From: an uncultured Pelagibacteraceae bacterium
Lineage (GTDB): Bacteria > Pseudomonadota > Alphaproteobacteria > Pelagibacterales > Pelagibacteraceae
Length of the DNA stretch: 64,000 nucleotides
Reading direction: 5' to 3'
Assembly (NCBI GenBank): GCA_902583645.1
Contig: CACHWQ010000006.1
Span: 1-64,000, forward strand
Shown: positions 36,739 through 46,180 of the stretch, one piece after another
Layout of the letters: each line of letters starts with the position of its first letter
How positions within the stretch are numbered: position 1 is the first letter of the stretch
Program-made: the position numbers and the translations under genes
The notes under the pieces: model-generated
Told to the model about the DNA's origin: nothing
Databases searched by the model: none
The model's input: only the letters and a program-made list of their open reading frames with translations

Positions 36739-37308
36739 CTACAAACCAATAGCTAATTTTTCTACATCTCTTAAAAACTTTTTTCTTTTTCCATCAGAAA
36801 CGAATGGGACAGCAAAAAATCTTTTGTAAACTACATCTCTTATTCCACAAATATTAAATACACCTCTTCTTAATCTTTTTGTAGGCATATTTAAAAAGAA
36901 AGTTTTAATTGCAAACTGTGGTGATCCATAAGTACAGAAAACTATAGCTTTTTTCCCTTTTAAATTGCCAACTGGATAACCATAATTTCCAAAAATTTTT
37001 TTAAATGAAAATGCCCATGGTGGAGTCATAACTCTATCTATCCATCCCTCCACTATTGCTGGCATTCTAAAATTCCAAATTGGAGCAACTAAAACAATTA
37101 TATCACAATTCTCTATCCTTTTTTGATGATCCAAAACTGTTTTGTCTGGTTTTTCTCCTGTAAAAACTGGATCAAATTTCTCTTTATATAAGTCCACACA
37201 ATCAACCACGTGGCCATTCTCTTTAACTTTTTCAATAAAAGTATTTTTAATTGCTGCATTAAAAGACTTATCATTATAATGACCATAGACTAAAAAAATT
37301 TTTTTCAT
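36739..37308 (-). CDS. NAD(P)H-quinone oxidoreductase-like flavodoxin-fold protein
   Basis: A protein of about 189 residues with a flavodoxin-like fold of the NQO/KefF-type family: KKIFLVYGHYNDKSFNAAI at the start, the family segment IVLVAPIWNFRMPAIVEGWIDRVMTPPWAF near 75-105 and KKAIVFCTYGSP. These FMN or FAD enzymes reduce quinones by two electrons. I chose the ATG at 37308, which overlaps the MsrA stop as ATGA, rather than a TTG three codons upstream. It is the last gene of the minus-strand run from 41297. Confidence 0.85.
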   Translation of the reverse strand: MKKIFLVYGHYNDKSFNAAIKNTFIEKVKENGHVVDCVDLYKEKFDPVFTGEKPDKTVLDHQKRIENCDIIVLVAPIWNFRMPAIVEGWIDRVMTPPWAFSFKKIFGNYGYPVGNLKGKKAIVFCTYGSPQFAIKTFFLNMPTKRLRRGVFNICGIRDVVYKRFFAVPFVSDGKRKKFLRDVEKLAIGL

Positions 37309-37880
37309 GATTTCCAAATATTATTTAATCTTTTTTCTCTACCACACCCTTTTTTGTATAGTAAGTAATTAATAAATTTTTTTTCATAGTAATCCTGATG
37401 ATTTTCCTCAGCTTTATAAAATTTTTTAAAATCTCTAATATAAGTTACAACTTTGGAGTTAAATTTTTTCTCTATCTCGCTTTTAGAATTTTCTATAATT
37501 TTTTTTTGGTCTTCATTTTGATAAAAAGCAACTGACCTATAACTAAAACCTTTATCACAAAATTGTCCTTGTTCGTCAAAAGGATCAATATTAATCCAAA
37601 ATAAATTAACTAATTCCTCAAAAGTTATTACAGACTGATCATAAATTATTTCGATTGTTTCAAAATGTCCTGTATTACCATAAGTTACATCTTCATAAGT
37701 TGGATTTTCAGTTGTTCCACCTGAATAACCTGAGATAACCTCTTTTACCCCATTTTTTTTTTCAAAAGCCTCCTCCATACACCAAAAACATCCTCCACCA
37801 AAATAAGCTTTTGAGTTTTCTGCAAAAGAAAAACTACAATACAAAACAAAAAAAATTATTAAAAAATTAATTTTTTTCAC
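37305..37880 (-). CDS. msrA: Peptide methionine sulfoxide reductase MsrA, exported copy
   Basis: A 191-residue MsrA with an N-terminal signal peptide (NFLIIFFVLYCSFSFAENS) and a canonical catalytic segment YFGGGCFWCMEEAFEKKNGV near residues 26-45, then ISGYSGGTTENPTYEDVTYGNTGH and YKAEENHQDYYEK. It probably repairs oxidised methionine in periplasmic or surface proteins. The copy at 17136-17591 has no signal. Its start touches the stop of the CoA-binding protein gene at 37880. Confidence 0.92.
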   Translation of the reverse strand: MKKINFLIIFFVLYCSFSFAENSKAYFGGGCFWCMEEAFEKKNGVKEVISGYSGGTTENPTYEDVTYGNTGHFETIEIIYDQSVITFEELVNLFWINIDPFDEQGQFCDKGFSYRSVAFYQNEDQKKIIENSKSEIEKKFNSKVVTYIRDFKKFYKAEENHQDYYEKKFINYLLYKKGCGREKRLNNIWKS

Positions 37881-38362
37881 TATTTTTTTAATGCAGGGAA
37901 AACTGGATTAGATTTTTGAAAAATTTTTTGATATTCTTGTTTTATACATCTATTAGAAATAAATTCCATATCAGAGCTTGCAGCAATTTCTTTTGCTTCA
38001 TCACTATGAATTCCATACTGCAACCATAATACCTTTGAACCTATTGCTTTAGCTTGATTAGCAATTTCCGGGGTTTCTTTTGATGGTCTAAATACATCTA
38101 CGATATCAACTTTTTCAGGTATATTTTTTAAATCTGCTAAAACTTTTTCATTATTAATAATTTCACCTTCTGCAAACGGATTTATTGGATACACTTTATA
38201 ACCAAAGTCTTGCATATATTTCATGACAACATTAGCCGGTTTTCTTTTTAAATTTTTTGGATCCTCACCTTTTTTCTCTGAACTAATACCTATCATGGCA
38301 ATAGTTTTTGATTTTTCCAAAATACTCTTAATCTGTTCGTCGCTCATTATTTGTGTTTCCAT
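37880..38362 (-). CDS. CoA-binding domain protein (YccU-like)
   Basis: A 160-residue single-domain CoA-binding Rossmann protein: KTIAMIGISSEKKGEDPKNLKRKPANVVMKYMQDFGYKVYPINP in the first half, KVDIVDVFRPSKETPEIANQA and VLWLQYGIHSDEA in the second. It resembles the free-standing CoA-binding domain of succinyl-CoA ligase alpha. The biological role is unknown. It overlaps the enoyl-CoA hydratase family gene by 16 bases. Confidence 0.9.
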   Translation of the reverse strand: METQIMSDEQIKSILEKSKTIAMIGISSEKKGEDPKNLKRKPANVVMKYMQDFGYKVYPINPFAEGEIINNEKVLADLKNIPEKVDIVDVFRPSKETPEIANQAKAIGSKVLWLQYGIHSDEAKEIAASSDMEFISNRCIKQEYQKIFQKSNPVFPALKK

Positions 38363-39120
38363 TTTGGTTTTCTTTTTTCTAAGAAAGCTTGAATACCTTC
38401 TTTGGCATCAATTGACATCATGTTAAGTGTCATCATCTTAGCTGTAAAATTATAAGCCTTTCTTAAAGGCATCTCTAATTGTTTATAAAAGGCCTGTTTT
38501 CCAATTTTTATTGTCAAATTTGATTTTGATGAAATTGTTTTTGCAATTTTCATAACTTCTTTGTTTAGATTTTTTTTCGAAAAATGATCATTTATTAAAC
38601 CAACTTCTTTCGCATAGTTAGCTTTAATTGGCTCACCTGTTAAAAGCATTTTCATCATTCTTTTTCTTGTTATTTTTCTGCTCACGGCAACCATAGGTGT
38701 GCTACAGAACAATCCAATATTAACACCTGGTGTTGCAAATATTGCATCGTTAGTACTATAAGCTAAGTCACAACTTGCAACTAATTGACATCCAGCCGCA
38801 TAAGCTGCACCATGAACTTTAGCAATTACTGGCTTACGGCCCTCAACAATTTGGATCATTAATTTTGAACAAAGATTAAATAATTTTAAATATCTAGATC
38901 TTTTCTTAAGCCCTCTTACCTCTTTAAGGTTATGTCCTGCACTAAATCCTTTGCCAACTCCTTCTAAAATAATTACTCTTGTAGAATTATCCTTATCCAT
39001 TTTTTGAAACGTTTTTATAAGCAGTGAAAGAGTAGCAAAACTTAATGAATTGTAAGTTTTCGGATCGTTAATCTTGATATTTTTAATACCATCCCCGAGA
39101 TTTTTTACTGTGACAGTCAT
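38347..39120 (-). CDS. Enoyl-CoA hydratase/isomerase family protein
   Basis: A 257-residue crotonase-fold protein: GKGFSAGHNLKEVRG near residue 60 forms the first half of the oxyanion hole, and VIAKVHGAAYAAGCQLVASCDLAYSTNDAIFATPGVNIGL near 98-137 the second. The C-terminal helix region is truncated in the usual way. One catalytic Glu position is occupied by Cys-Gln (AGCQLV), which some family members share. It is 15 bases downstream of the carnitine dehydrogenase gene; a role on carnitinyl- or crotonobetainyl-CoA is conceivable but not shown. Confidence 0.87.
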   Translation of the reverse strand: MTVTVKNLGDGIKNIKINDPKTYNSLSFATLSLLIKTFQKMDKDNSTRVIILEGVGKGFSAGHNLKEVRGLKKRSRYLKLFNLCSKLMIQIVEGRKPVIAKVHGAAYAAGCQLVASCDLAYSTNDAIFATPGVNIGLFCSTPMVAVSRKITRKRMMKMLLTGEPIKANYAKEVGLINDHFSKKNLNKEVMKIAKTISSKSNLTIKIGKQAFYKQLEMPLRKAYNFTAKMMTLNMMSIDAKEGIQAFLEKRKPKWKHK

Positions 39121-39135
39121 GATATTTTTTTACAA

Positions 39136-40074
39136 TCATTTCCTTAATTTGTCTTCATATTTTTTTCTTAGCTTTTGAAGATTAACTAGATATTCATCTC
39201 TAATACTGGAGATCATTGCCACAGACTTTCCTTTTGCTTGCGATTTTGTTCCACTGATTACCCTGTCTGATAATTTTTTTGAAAGTTTTGGAGCTTTCAA
39301 TTTAGTCCAGGGTAACTTTAATGCTGGTCCAAATTGTTTTAACATATGCTTCATCCCAAGTTTACCACCAGCCAAATGAAAAGTTAAAAAAGTTCCCATC
39401 AAAGACCATCTTAAACCTGGACCATCCTCTATAGCTCTATCTAAATCTTTCGTAGTCGCATACCCTTCATTAATTATATGCAAACCTTCTCTCCAAAGAG
39501 CTTCTTGTAATCTATCTGCTAAATATCCAGGCAATTCTTTTTTAACAATAATTGAATTCATGGAAATAGATTTATAAAATTTGCTAGCTTTGTTTAAAAA
39601 TTTTGTCTTAGTTTTTTTACCGGCAACCACCTCAACTCCAGGGCATAAATAAACTGGATTAAATGGGTGTCCAATCATAGTTCTTGCTGGATTTTTACAT
39701 TTTGAATAAATTTTTGTAGGAAGCAGACCAGATGAGCTTGATGAAATAATCGCATTATATTTTGCATACTTTCCAATAAGGTTCATTAACTTAGTTTTAA
39801 TTTTGTAATTTTCTGTAGCATTTTCTTGAATAAAATCTGCATCTTTAAGTGCTGCTTCCAAAGAGGTTACATATTTAAAATTTTTAAGATTAATTTTTTT
39901 TTTTTTAAATAGTTTTTTTACAAATGGTGACGCTCTTCTTATCTCTTGAATAATTTTTTTTTTTAATTTAGGATCTCTGTCATAAGCTGTGACTTTAAAA
40001 TTATGAGCTAAACATCTAATAATCCAACCAGTACCTATAACTCCAGTACCAATTACTGCAATTTTTTTTATCAT
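39136..40074 (-). CDS. lcdH: L-carnitine dehydrogenase-type 3-hydroxyacyl-CoA dehydrogenase family protein
   Basis: The 312 residues align by eye with L-carnitine 3-dehydrogenases over the whole length: NAD loop IGTGVIGTGW (8-17), DADFIQENATE, SSSSGLLPTKIY, GHPFNPVYLCPGVEVVAG, KELPGYLADRLQEALWREGL and GYATTKDLDRAI with GPGLRWSLMGTFLTFHLAGG. The last two blocks are characteristic of the carnitine enzyme rather than of fatty acid enzymes. It oxidises L-carnitine to 3-dehydrocarnitine with NAD. The C-terminal thioesterase seen fused in some bacteria is absent; a separate thioesterase is at 28486. It abuts the PhyH-like gene. Confidence 0.85.
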   Translation of the reverse strand: MIKKIAVIGTGVIGTGWIIRCLAHNFKVTAYDRDPKLKKKIIQEIRRASPFVKKLFKKKKINLKNFKYVTSLEAALKDADFIQENATENYKIKTKLMNLIGKYAKYNAIISSSSSGLLPTKIYSKCKNPARTMIGHPFNPVYLCPGVEVVAGKKTKTKFLNKASKFYKSISMNSIIVKKELPGYLADRLQEALWREGLHIINEGYATTKDLDRAIEDGPGLRWSLMGTFLTFHLAGGKLGMKHMLKQFGPALKLPWTKLKAPKLSKKLSDRVISGTKSQAKGKSVAMISSIRDEYLVNLQKLRKKYEDKLRK

Positions 40075-40926
40075 TTAATCAGTTAAACCGTCTGACCTAG
40101 CAACATTTCTCTCTAGATGAATGGGTAAAACTTTTCCATAAATTGCTTTTGAATGCTCAGGGGTGTTTACTCTCCAAGGATCAAGAACATATGCAGGAAT
40201 ACACATATATCTAGATTTGTTTCCCTCTACTTTAGTTACTCTATGTAATGTAAATCTACCTTTAAATATTTGTAAATCCCCTGGTTCTAATTTTAATTGT
40301 CTAACTCTTGACCTATCTCCGTTCAAAACTTTTTTTACTTCATCAAAATTTTCATTGCCAGGCTCTCTTATATTTGGGCAGTATTCAAATATTCCACCTT
40401 TCTCAGGTTTTTGGATCATTAAGCTTAATGTAAATTCACAACTATCAAAATGCCAAGGCAAAATTCCCTCTGGCTCCATAACATTATAAGCATGACAAGC
40501 TAAAGGATCTGCCCATCTATATATTGGTGAAACTCCTAAACATAAGGAAACAAATTTTAAAAGTTCCTCTGTTTCGTAAAGAAATTTCATTTCGGAACCT
40601 TTTAAAAAACAATCTGAATTCAAATATCCATTAAATCTGTTCATGAAGGTTCGTTTAGGATGATCTTTTGCTAACTCTGGATCATCTTTAGCATATAAAT
40701 AAGGATTAATTTTTTCTTTAGACATATAAACTTCATCAAGCTGTTTTTCTAATTCTGAATTCATTATTGCTAGTGAATTTGGCAAAATAAAATTTGGGAT
40801 TGTCGAACAACTATCTTCGTCTAACTCTTTTTTACATTTTTCAACTAATTTTTTTATTATAGGCGAGTTTAAATCGTGAATTGGATATTTTTCTAAATCA
40901 ACAATTGATTTAAGTCGTTCATTCAC
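40075..40926 (-). CDS. Phytanoyl-CoA dioxygenase-like 2OG-Fe(II) oxygenase
   Basis: A 283-residue non-haem iron oxygenase. The His-x-Asp pair is in ILPWHFDSCEFTLSLMIQ near residues 158-160, and the distal His is in GRFTLHRVTKVEG near 229, followed by Arg in NKSRYMCIPAYV that should bind 2-oxoglutarate. It is related to PhyH and ArpA-like oxygenases. The substrate is unknown. It lies directly upstream of carnitine dehydrogenase and overlaps the nucleotidyltransferase-like gene by 4 bases, so a hydroxylation feeding the carnitine route is one possibility. Confidence 0.85.
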   Translation of the reverse strand: MNERLKSIVDLEKYPIHDLNSPIIKKLVEKCKKELDEDSCSTIPNFILPNSLAIMNSELEKQLDEVYMSKEKINPYLYAKDDPELAKDHPKRTFMNRFNGYLNSDCFLKGSEMKFLYETEELLKFVSLCLGVSPIYRWADPLACHAYNVMEPEGILPWHFDSCEFTLSLMIQKPEKGGIFEYCPNIREPGNENFDEVKKVLNGDRSRVRQLKLEPGDLQIFKGRFTLHRVTKVEGNKSRYMCIPAYVLDPWRVNTPEHSKAIYGKVLPIHLERNVARSDGLTD

Positions 40927-41297
40927 TTTAGATCTCCATCCTCTCGCATTTTAGCTCTAATTTTTGTTGCAGATATTTTTTGTATTTCTTCAGGCAAAAC
41001 CACTTCTTCTATTTTATACCCTACACCTCTGCCGTAACAGATATTAGTTATATTGGGTACCAATATTACTTTAAATCTTCCTTCAAACTCAGGATTTAAT
41101 CTCTCCTCTATTTTTTTCTTAACTGTTTCGAAATCAAAAGGATTGTCGTCTACCCCCTGTACATCTCTTATCTGAATACAAACTTGTCCTGTTTTTTTAA
41201 TTATTTCTTTAAATAAAGCGTAGTGGCCGTCATGAAATGGCTGCCATCTTCCTAGCATTTGTGCAGTTGGTTTTTTATTGTCCCACTTATAACTCAT
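40923..41297 (-). CDS. Cytidylyltransferase/adenylyltransferase-like protein
   Basis: A 124-residue nucleotidyltransferase of the HxGH superfamily. The two signature motifs are present: GRWQPFHDGHYALFKEI near residues 17-33 and ISATKIRAKM near 107-116. Such proteins transfer AMP or CMP to phosphate-containing acceptors. The substrate is unknown. It is the first gene of the minus-strand run 41297-36739 and overlaps the PhyH-like oxygenase gene as ATGA. Confidence 0.85.
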   Translation of the reverse strand: MSYKWDNKKPTAQMLGRWQPFHDGHYALFKEIIKKTGQVCIQIRDVQGVDDNPFDFETVKKKIEERLNPEFEGRFKVILVPNITNICYGRGVGYKIEEVVLPEEIQKISATKIRAKMREDGDLK

Positions 41298-41337
41298 CGG
41301 TACTCCTCAATGATCAGTTTAATCTTAATTATTGAAA

Positions 41338-43497
41338 TTAAAAGACTTTATTTAGTTCAATATAAACTTCTCTTGCATCGCCTATATTTGTTAAATCATC
41401 GTTCAAATTAAATATTAAATCAAATCCTTTTATATCTTTTTTAACCTCAAGTTTTGACATTAAATTTTCTGAACCATTTAATGTAAAAGCATATTCGGTG
41501 TCTTTACTTGGTAAATAACCCACTGCTATATATAGATTGTCTGTATGTCCGTAATCAATTGCTTGGTCTCTTTCATATATTATAAAAATACTATAATTTT
41601 CAGGAAAAACGATATCTATGCCTAATTCACCGCTAATGTTATGTAAAGCTCCCACGTACAATGTATCTGAAAAAGTTTCTGATCCTCCTTTATATTTATA
41701 TTTAAAATCAGATGATCGATCTATATCGGCCCGATATTCGATTTTTCCATGGCGTTTTATTGTATACTTATCATTTGATATATCTTCGACCACCGCAAGA
41801 GCTGCTCTTAGATTTTTGGTTCTGACATGCTGTTTCTCAACACTAATTCCACCAACACCAACTTCTGTATAGTCATCAAGTAAAGTGTGACCGATATCAA
41901 ATCGTCCAGATGGGATTAATGTAAATTTATCTCCCTTTATTTCATCTTTAATTTTTATTGTTCCAAATATTTGGTCACCTCTTCGATTAGCAGTCAATGC
42001 ATTACCATCTAATACCGTCAGTATATCGGAGTGAAATCTGCCAACACCAATTATGGTATCAACAAATTTTTCATTATCCTTCATTGGAGATGTTCTGTAA
42101 TACGTAAGGTTATAACTATCAGCATCTACTTTGCTACCCATATTGCCAACATCAACATTATTTCTTCCAACACTAAATGCTAAACCTCTTAAGGCTTTAT
42201 TATCTATAAATCTATCAGCTCCAACTGTTATTCTGTTGGTGTTAATTTCTTTAGTGGAGGAAATACTAGTATCTCCTACCCGGCCAATAGCGATACTTCC
42301 CTCGCTCCAATAAAATATATCTCTATTCTCATCTTTATCCTTTTTTTTCTTTTTTGCAGCAGAGGTTCGAGCAACCTCGGTTAAAGAAGCAAGTCTTTGA
42401 TTGTTAAAATTAAAATCAATATTTAAATTAGTTAAATTTTGTTTATCTTTATTTCTTCTAATCCACCTCAATCTATTTAAAGCGGTATCGGTTGATTGAT
42501 CAATCGTTCTTTTTGCAATTTCTATTTGAGCCATTGCTATTCCTGTTCTGTCTTTATTTTCTGTTATCGGTGGACATTTGCCAGCAAAAAGATTGAACGG
42601 ACAAGGCAAGTGATGCTCTTTCACCTGATCGTGATCTGTACCTACAATAAACATTTTTAACCCAGATGGACTAAAGGCTATACCGTTGGGGTTACTACTT
42701 CTATTCACACCACCATCAAAAGAAGCTGTCGAAATGTTAAAACCCTCAGATAAAGTATATTGATTAACATCATTACCTAGTGTTCCTATCAAAAACATCC
42801 TTGTACCATCCTGATTGAAAGCCATTCCATACGGTTCCCTCTCACTTGCACCTGTATCATGTAGAGCCTCCAAATCAGCAGATCTAATAAAATTAGCTCC
42901 ACCCGAAAAATCAAAACTTATATTCAATGAATATTGATGCACACTTTCACTTGAACCTCCACCACCTCTACCATCAGTAACATACATCATTGTTCCATCA
43001 TTATTAAAAGCTAGACCAAATAAATTTTTAAGAATTTTCGCTGAAACATCAATAGAATTACCGGTATGGGTTGCTGATGACACATCGAAATTTATAGAAA
43101 GCGAATATTCATATACTTTATCATTTTGTCTTCCAGCAATAAACATTTTTGATCCATCATTGTTAAACTTAAGACTCATTGGATTTATATCTTCAGTGGC
43201 GACTGAAAAGCTATCAATAAAAACAGCTGTCGATACGTTAAATGCTGTTGATAGAGTATATTCATTTACATCTCGACCAGCTTCTCCGACAACAAACATT
43301 TTTTTTCCATCATTACTAAATGCAACATCTCTGGGAAGACCTTCTTCACTTGAAACATCAAATGTTCGTATTTCATAATTAGAAGTAGAGAGAGTGTCGC
43401 CGCTTGCTATAAAATTAGCATACGCGTTTTGAACAAAAATATTAGATATTGGTAATAATATAAAAAATACAAATAGGATTTTTTTTATTAAAGACAT
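41338..43497 (-). CDS. Autotransporter-like outer membrane protein with beta-propeller passenger
   Basis: A 719-residue secreted protein. A signal peptide (core ILFVFFILLPISNIFVQNAYA) precedes five or six imperfect repeats of about 50 residues, each with a block such as AFSNDGKKMFVVG and an EYTLSTAFNVSTA block, over residues 35-300: a predicted beta-propeller. A linker with a Lys-rich patch (KKKKKDKDE) leads to a C-terminal region of about 300 residues with alternating beta strands, ending in the aromatic residue Phe (ELNKVF), as outer-membrane barrels do. It is paralogous to the neighbour at 43565 and probably displays the propeller on the cell surface. The ligand is unknown. Confidence 0.8.
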   Translation of the reverse strand: MSLIKKILFVFFILLPISNIFVQNAYANFIASGDTLSTSNYEIRTFDVSSEEGLPRDVAFSNDGKKMFVVGEAGRDVNEYTLSTAFNVSTAVFIDSFSVATEDINPMSLKFNNDGSKMFIAGRQNDKVYEYSLSINFDVSSATHTGNSIDVSAKILKNLFGLAFNNDGTMMYVTDGRGGGGSSESVHQYSLNISFDFSGGANFIRSADLEALHDTGASEREPYGMAFNQDGTRMFLIGTLGNDVNQYTLSEGFNISTASFDGGVNRSSNPNGIAFSPSGLKMFIVGTDHDQVKEHHLPCPFNLFAGKCPPITENKDRTGIAMAQIEIAKRTIDQSTDTALNRLRWIRRNKDKQNLTNLNIDFNFNNQRLASLTEVARTSAAKKKKKDKDENRDIFYWSEGSIAIGRVGDTSISSTKEINTNRITVGADRFIDNKALRGLAFSVGRNNVDVGNMGSKVDADSYNLTYYRTSPMKDNEKFVDTIIGVGRFHSDILTVLDGNALTANRRGDQIFGTIKIKDEIKGDKFTLIPSGRFDIGHTLLDDYTEVGVGGISVEKQHVRTKNLRAALAVVEDISNDKYTIKRHGKIEYRADIDRSSDFKYKYKGGSETFSDTLYVGALHNISGELGIDIVFPENYSIFIIYERDQAIDYGHTDNLYIAVGYLPSKDTEYAFTLNGSENLMSKLEVKKDIKGFDLIFNLNDDLTNIGDAREVYIELNKVF

Positions 43498-43564
43498 CAG
43501 AGTTTTTTATATGAATTATAATTTAATGCAGTATTTAATATACTCAAAAATACTGAAATTTTAT

Positions 43565-45673
43565 CTAATTTATATTCGAAATTTTTAAATAAAGCCCATA
43601 ATCTGGGTTGTCTTTTAAAAAATCATAATGACTATCCAGATTAATTTTGAAACCATTTAACTCTTTGTTATGTGAAAGTTTTGCTGATGTATCTTGAATG
43701 GACATTGCATAGGAGGATTTTTGAGAGCCTCTGTAATCTAAAGCAATATTAAAACTATCATTCTTACTATTTTTAGCCTGATCCCTGGTGTACTTAGTCA
43801 TTAAAGTTAAACCAGTCTCTGACACAAAATCAAATCCAATACCACCTATAAAATTGTGAGTAGAGTTTTCTATACCTTTCAAAGTAAATTCCTCACCATT
43901 AGAAACGTATGAGAATGTCTGTTCTGAGGCTGGACTCATATCGGCATAATATTCAAAATCAAAATATGGAATAAAGGATCCAACTTCAAAATCGTAAGTA
44001 TTATCTAAACTTGTTCCTACAGAAGATGTAAAATTACCAATATATTGATCTTCATATTCTAGATTTAATCCCTCAGATCCTGTTTCTCTATATGCACCTA
44101 AATGTGTTATTCCATAATTAATTTTTAATTTAGGAGTAAAATTTAATCTATTTTTTGAAAATGTATCTCTCAAACTTAAGGATCCGTATAACTGTTCACC
44201 GTATCTACCACCATCTGTTGATTGAGATCCATTATTATTTATTAAATTAGAATTTATAAAACTCATACCTAATAAATGATCTGTAAATCTTTGTTCTCCT
44301 TTTGGCTTGCTTTCATAGAAAGTTAAACTAAAAGAACTCATATCTAAAGCGCTTCCGAGATCGCCAACATCAACATCATCAGTACCAAATCTTAAAGCAA
44401 TACCTCTCATAATATTATCCTCGCCTTTTTTATCTACTCCAAGAGTAATTGCGGAAGTATTAATACTTTTTGATGAAGACTGACTAGTGTCACCCGTGCT
44501 TCCTATGCTGATGGTTCCTTCGCTCCAAAAAGACCAGCTTGAATTATGATAATCTGACTCACTATTACCATCATTGGAAAAATAAAGAGGAATTAAAGTA
44601 CCTGTTAAGGAATTCAAAATTGCATTATTAAACTGAACCTTAATATTTTGATTAGTTAAATTAACTCTTCCGCTATTTCGTCTTAACCATTCCATACGGT
44701 TAATCACTGGGAATGTTGTATGCTGTATGATTTTTTTAGTAGTTTCAGACTGGCTCTCAATAGAAGCAACATCATCTTTGTTTGCCGTTGGATCAATACA
44801 ATTAATCACCCCAAAACCACAACTTAAATTATATTCACTAACAGTTTTGTTATTTGTTTTAAAATCTAAAACAAACATTTTTAAACCATCCGAACTGAAT
44901 GCTATACCTGAAACTTGATCAGCTTCACCTGAAACATCATAACCCCCTTCTTTTTTTACATTAGATAAATCGAATGGTGTACTTAAAGTGAACTCTTGAA
45001 CTTTATCTTTTCCATGTCCTGTTATATACATTTTAGACCCATCAGAACTGAATGCTAATCCCTGTGGATTGCCTTCAAGTTGTGAAAAGGTTTTGTTACT
45101 AGTTCCGGTAGATTGTTTTTCAAAAGTAGCGTTTGAAATATTAAAAGGACTATTCAGTGAATATTGTTTAATAAAGTCATTCCCAGTTCCATCATAGACA
45201 AATAATTTTGTTCCACTATTGTTAAATGCAATATCTCTTATGGACATCTCTCCCTCAAAGTGTGTAGTCACAAAGTCACAAGATGAGACATCATAAGCAG
45301 TATTTAAATTAAACTCTTCTATTCCTTCTGCTTCAGAATCTGAACCGATGAGAAACATTTTAGTTCCGTCTGAATTTAATTTTAAACCGATTACATCTTC
45401 ATCTTGTTCTGAATGGGGACATTCGTTAGAATTTCTTGTAGCTGTTGAAACGTCAAAACCTACAGTTAAATCAAATTCATAAACTTTATTTTGACTTGAG
45501 CCAGAGATGAACATTTTGGTTCCATTTGTGTTAAATGCTATCCCATGTGCAATTCTTTGAGTAATATCTTTACTGTCAACAAATTCGCTAACACCTGCAA
45601 AAGCAATTGATTTTGGTAAAATAAGAATAATTAAAGTAATTATCTTTAAAAATTTTTTTAATAAAGCTGTCAT
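43565..45673 (-). CDS. Paralogous autotransporter-like protein with beta-propeller passenger
   Basis: A 702-residue paralog of the preceding entry: signal peptide (core FLKIITLIILILPKSIAFA), repeats such as GIAFNTNGTKMFISG and EFDLTVGFDVSTATR over residues 35-290, a shared hinge (RMEWLRRNSGRVNLTNQNI here, RLRWIRRNKDKQNLTNLNI there) and a barrel-like C-terminal region with FWSEGTISIGSTGDTSQSS. Unlike its partner it ends in Asn (KISNIN), not an aromatic residue, so barrel insertion may differ. The two genes are in tandem with 67 bases between, consistent with duplication. Confidence 0.8.
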   Translation of the reverse strand: MTALLKKFLKIITLIILILPKSIAFAGVSEFVDSKDITQRIAHGIAFNTNGTKMFISGSSQNKVYEFDLTVGFDVSTATRNSNECPHSEQDEDVIGLKLNSDGTKMFLIGSDSEAEGIEEFNLNTAYDVSSCDFVTTHFEGEMSIRDIAFNNSGTKLFVYDGTGNDFIKQYSLNSPFNISNATFEKQSTGTSNKTFSQLEGNPQGLAFSSDGSKMYITGHGKDKVQEFTLSTPFDLSNVKKEGGYDVSGEADQVSGIAFSSDGLKMFVLDFKTNNKTVSEYNLSCGFGVINCIDPTANKDDVASIESQSETTKKIIQHTTFPVINRMEWLRRNSGRVNLTNQNIKVQFNNAILNSLTGTLIPLYFSNDGNSESDYHNSSWSFWSEGTISIGSTGDTSQSSSKSINTSAITLGVDKKGEDNIMRGIALRFGTDDVDVGDLGSALDMSSFSLTFYESKPKGEQRFTDHLLGMSFINSNLINNNGSQSTDGGRYGEQLYGSLSLRDTFSKNRLNFTPKLKINYGITHLGAYRETGSEGLNLEYEDQYIGNFTSSVGTSLDNTYDFEVGSFIPYFDFEYYADMSPASEQTFSYVSNGEEFTLKGIENSTHNFIGGIGFDFVSETGLTLMTKYTRDQAKNSKNDSFNIALDYRGSQKSSYAMSIQDTSAKLSHNKELNGFKINLDSHYDFLKDNPDYGLYLKISNIN

Positions 45674-45769
45674 TAAAACTCTAATTTCAGATTACATTTA
45701 TAATCAAAAAATATAAAAAACACTTTAAATTTCAAAATTTTATTCATAAAAATTAATGGTATTTTTAAT

Positions 45770-46180
45770 CTATTTTTTTAAATCTTCATATATCTTGAGT
45801 GCCCATTTTTTGGCGTTTTGTGAGGTCACGTGAAAATCAAATTTATCAGGTTTAACAAACATTTTATTAGTGTCATCAAATCTACCCTCTTTTATCGTAT
45901 CAACCCAAACCAAATAATCTGCTGGAAATAAGCTTCTTGCTTCAGGTGTTGGGCAAATGAAATCAGCTACAACATAATTTCCTTCCTCTTTAAGTTTCAA
46001 AGCTAAGTCTGCCATTCTCTTTGCTTGTCTTTTTCTACCCTCTTCAGAAAAATCCCAATCATTTGCAGCTTTTCTTACTTCATCAGCATTTAATCTTTTT
46101 GCATTAATCATTGGTGCAAGTTCATTTGCTAAAGTTGTTTTACCTGCACCAGGTAATCCCATAACTAAAATTATTTTCAT
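45770..46180 (-). CDS. Small P-loop kinase, adenylylsulfate kinase-like
   Basis: A 136-residue P-loop protein: Walker A in MGLPGAGKTTLANEL near residues 6-20, LNADEVRKAANDWDFSEEGRKRQAKRMADLA, YVVADFICPTPEARSLF and a short C-terminus with DTNKMFVKPDKFDFHV. The order of blocks resembles APS kinase (CysC), but it is shorter, and the substrate could be another small molecule. Its start touches the stop of the M24 peptidase gene at 46180, and it ends the operon from 52672. Confidence 0.75.
   Translation of the reverse strand: MKIILVMGLPGAGKTTLANELAPMINAKRLNADEVRKAANDWDFSEEGRKRQAKRMADLALKLKEEGNYVVADFICPTPEARSLFPADYLVWVDTIKEGRFDDTNKMFVKPDKFDFHVTSQNAKKWALKIYEDLKK

Noticed and set aside
43529-43555. 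CAGTATT/AATACTG hairpin between the two autotransporter-like genes.
   Set aside because: Long loop, AT-rich stem and no T run on the minus strand, so I do not call a terminator.
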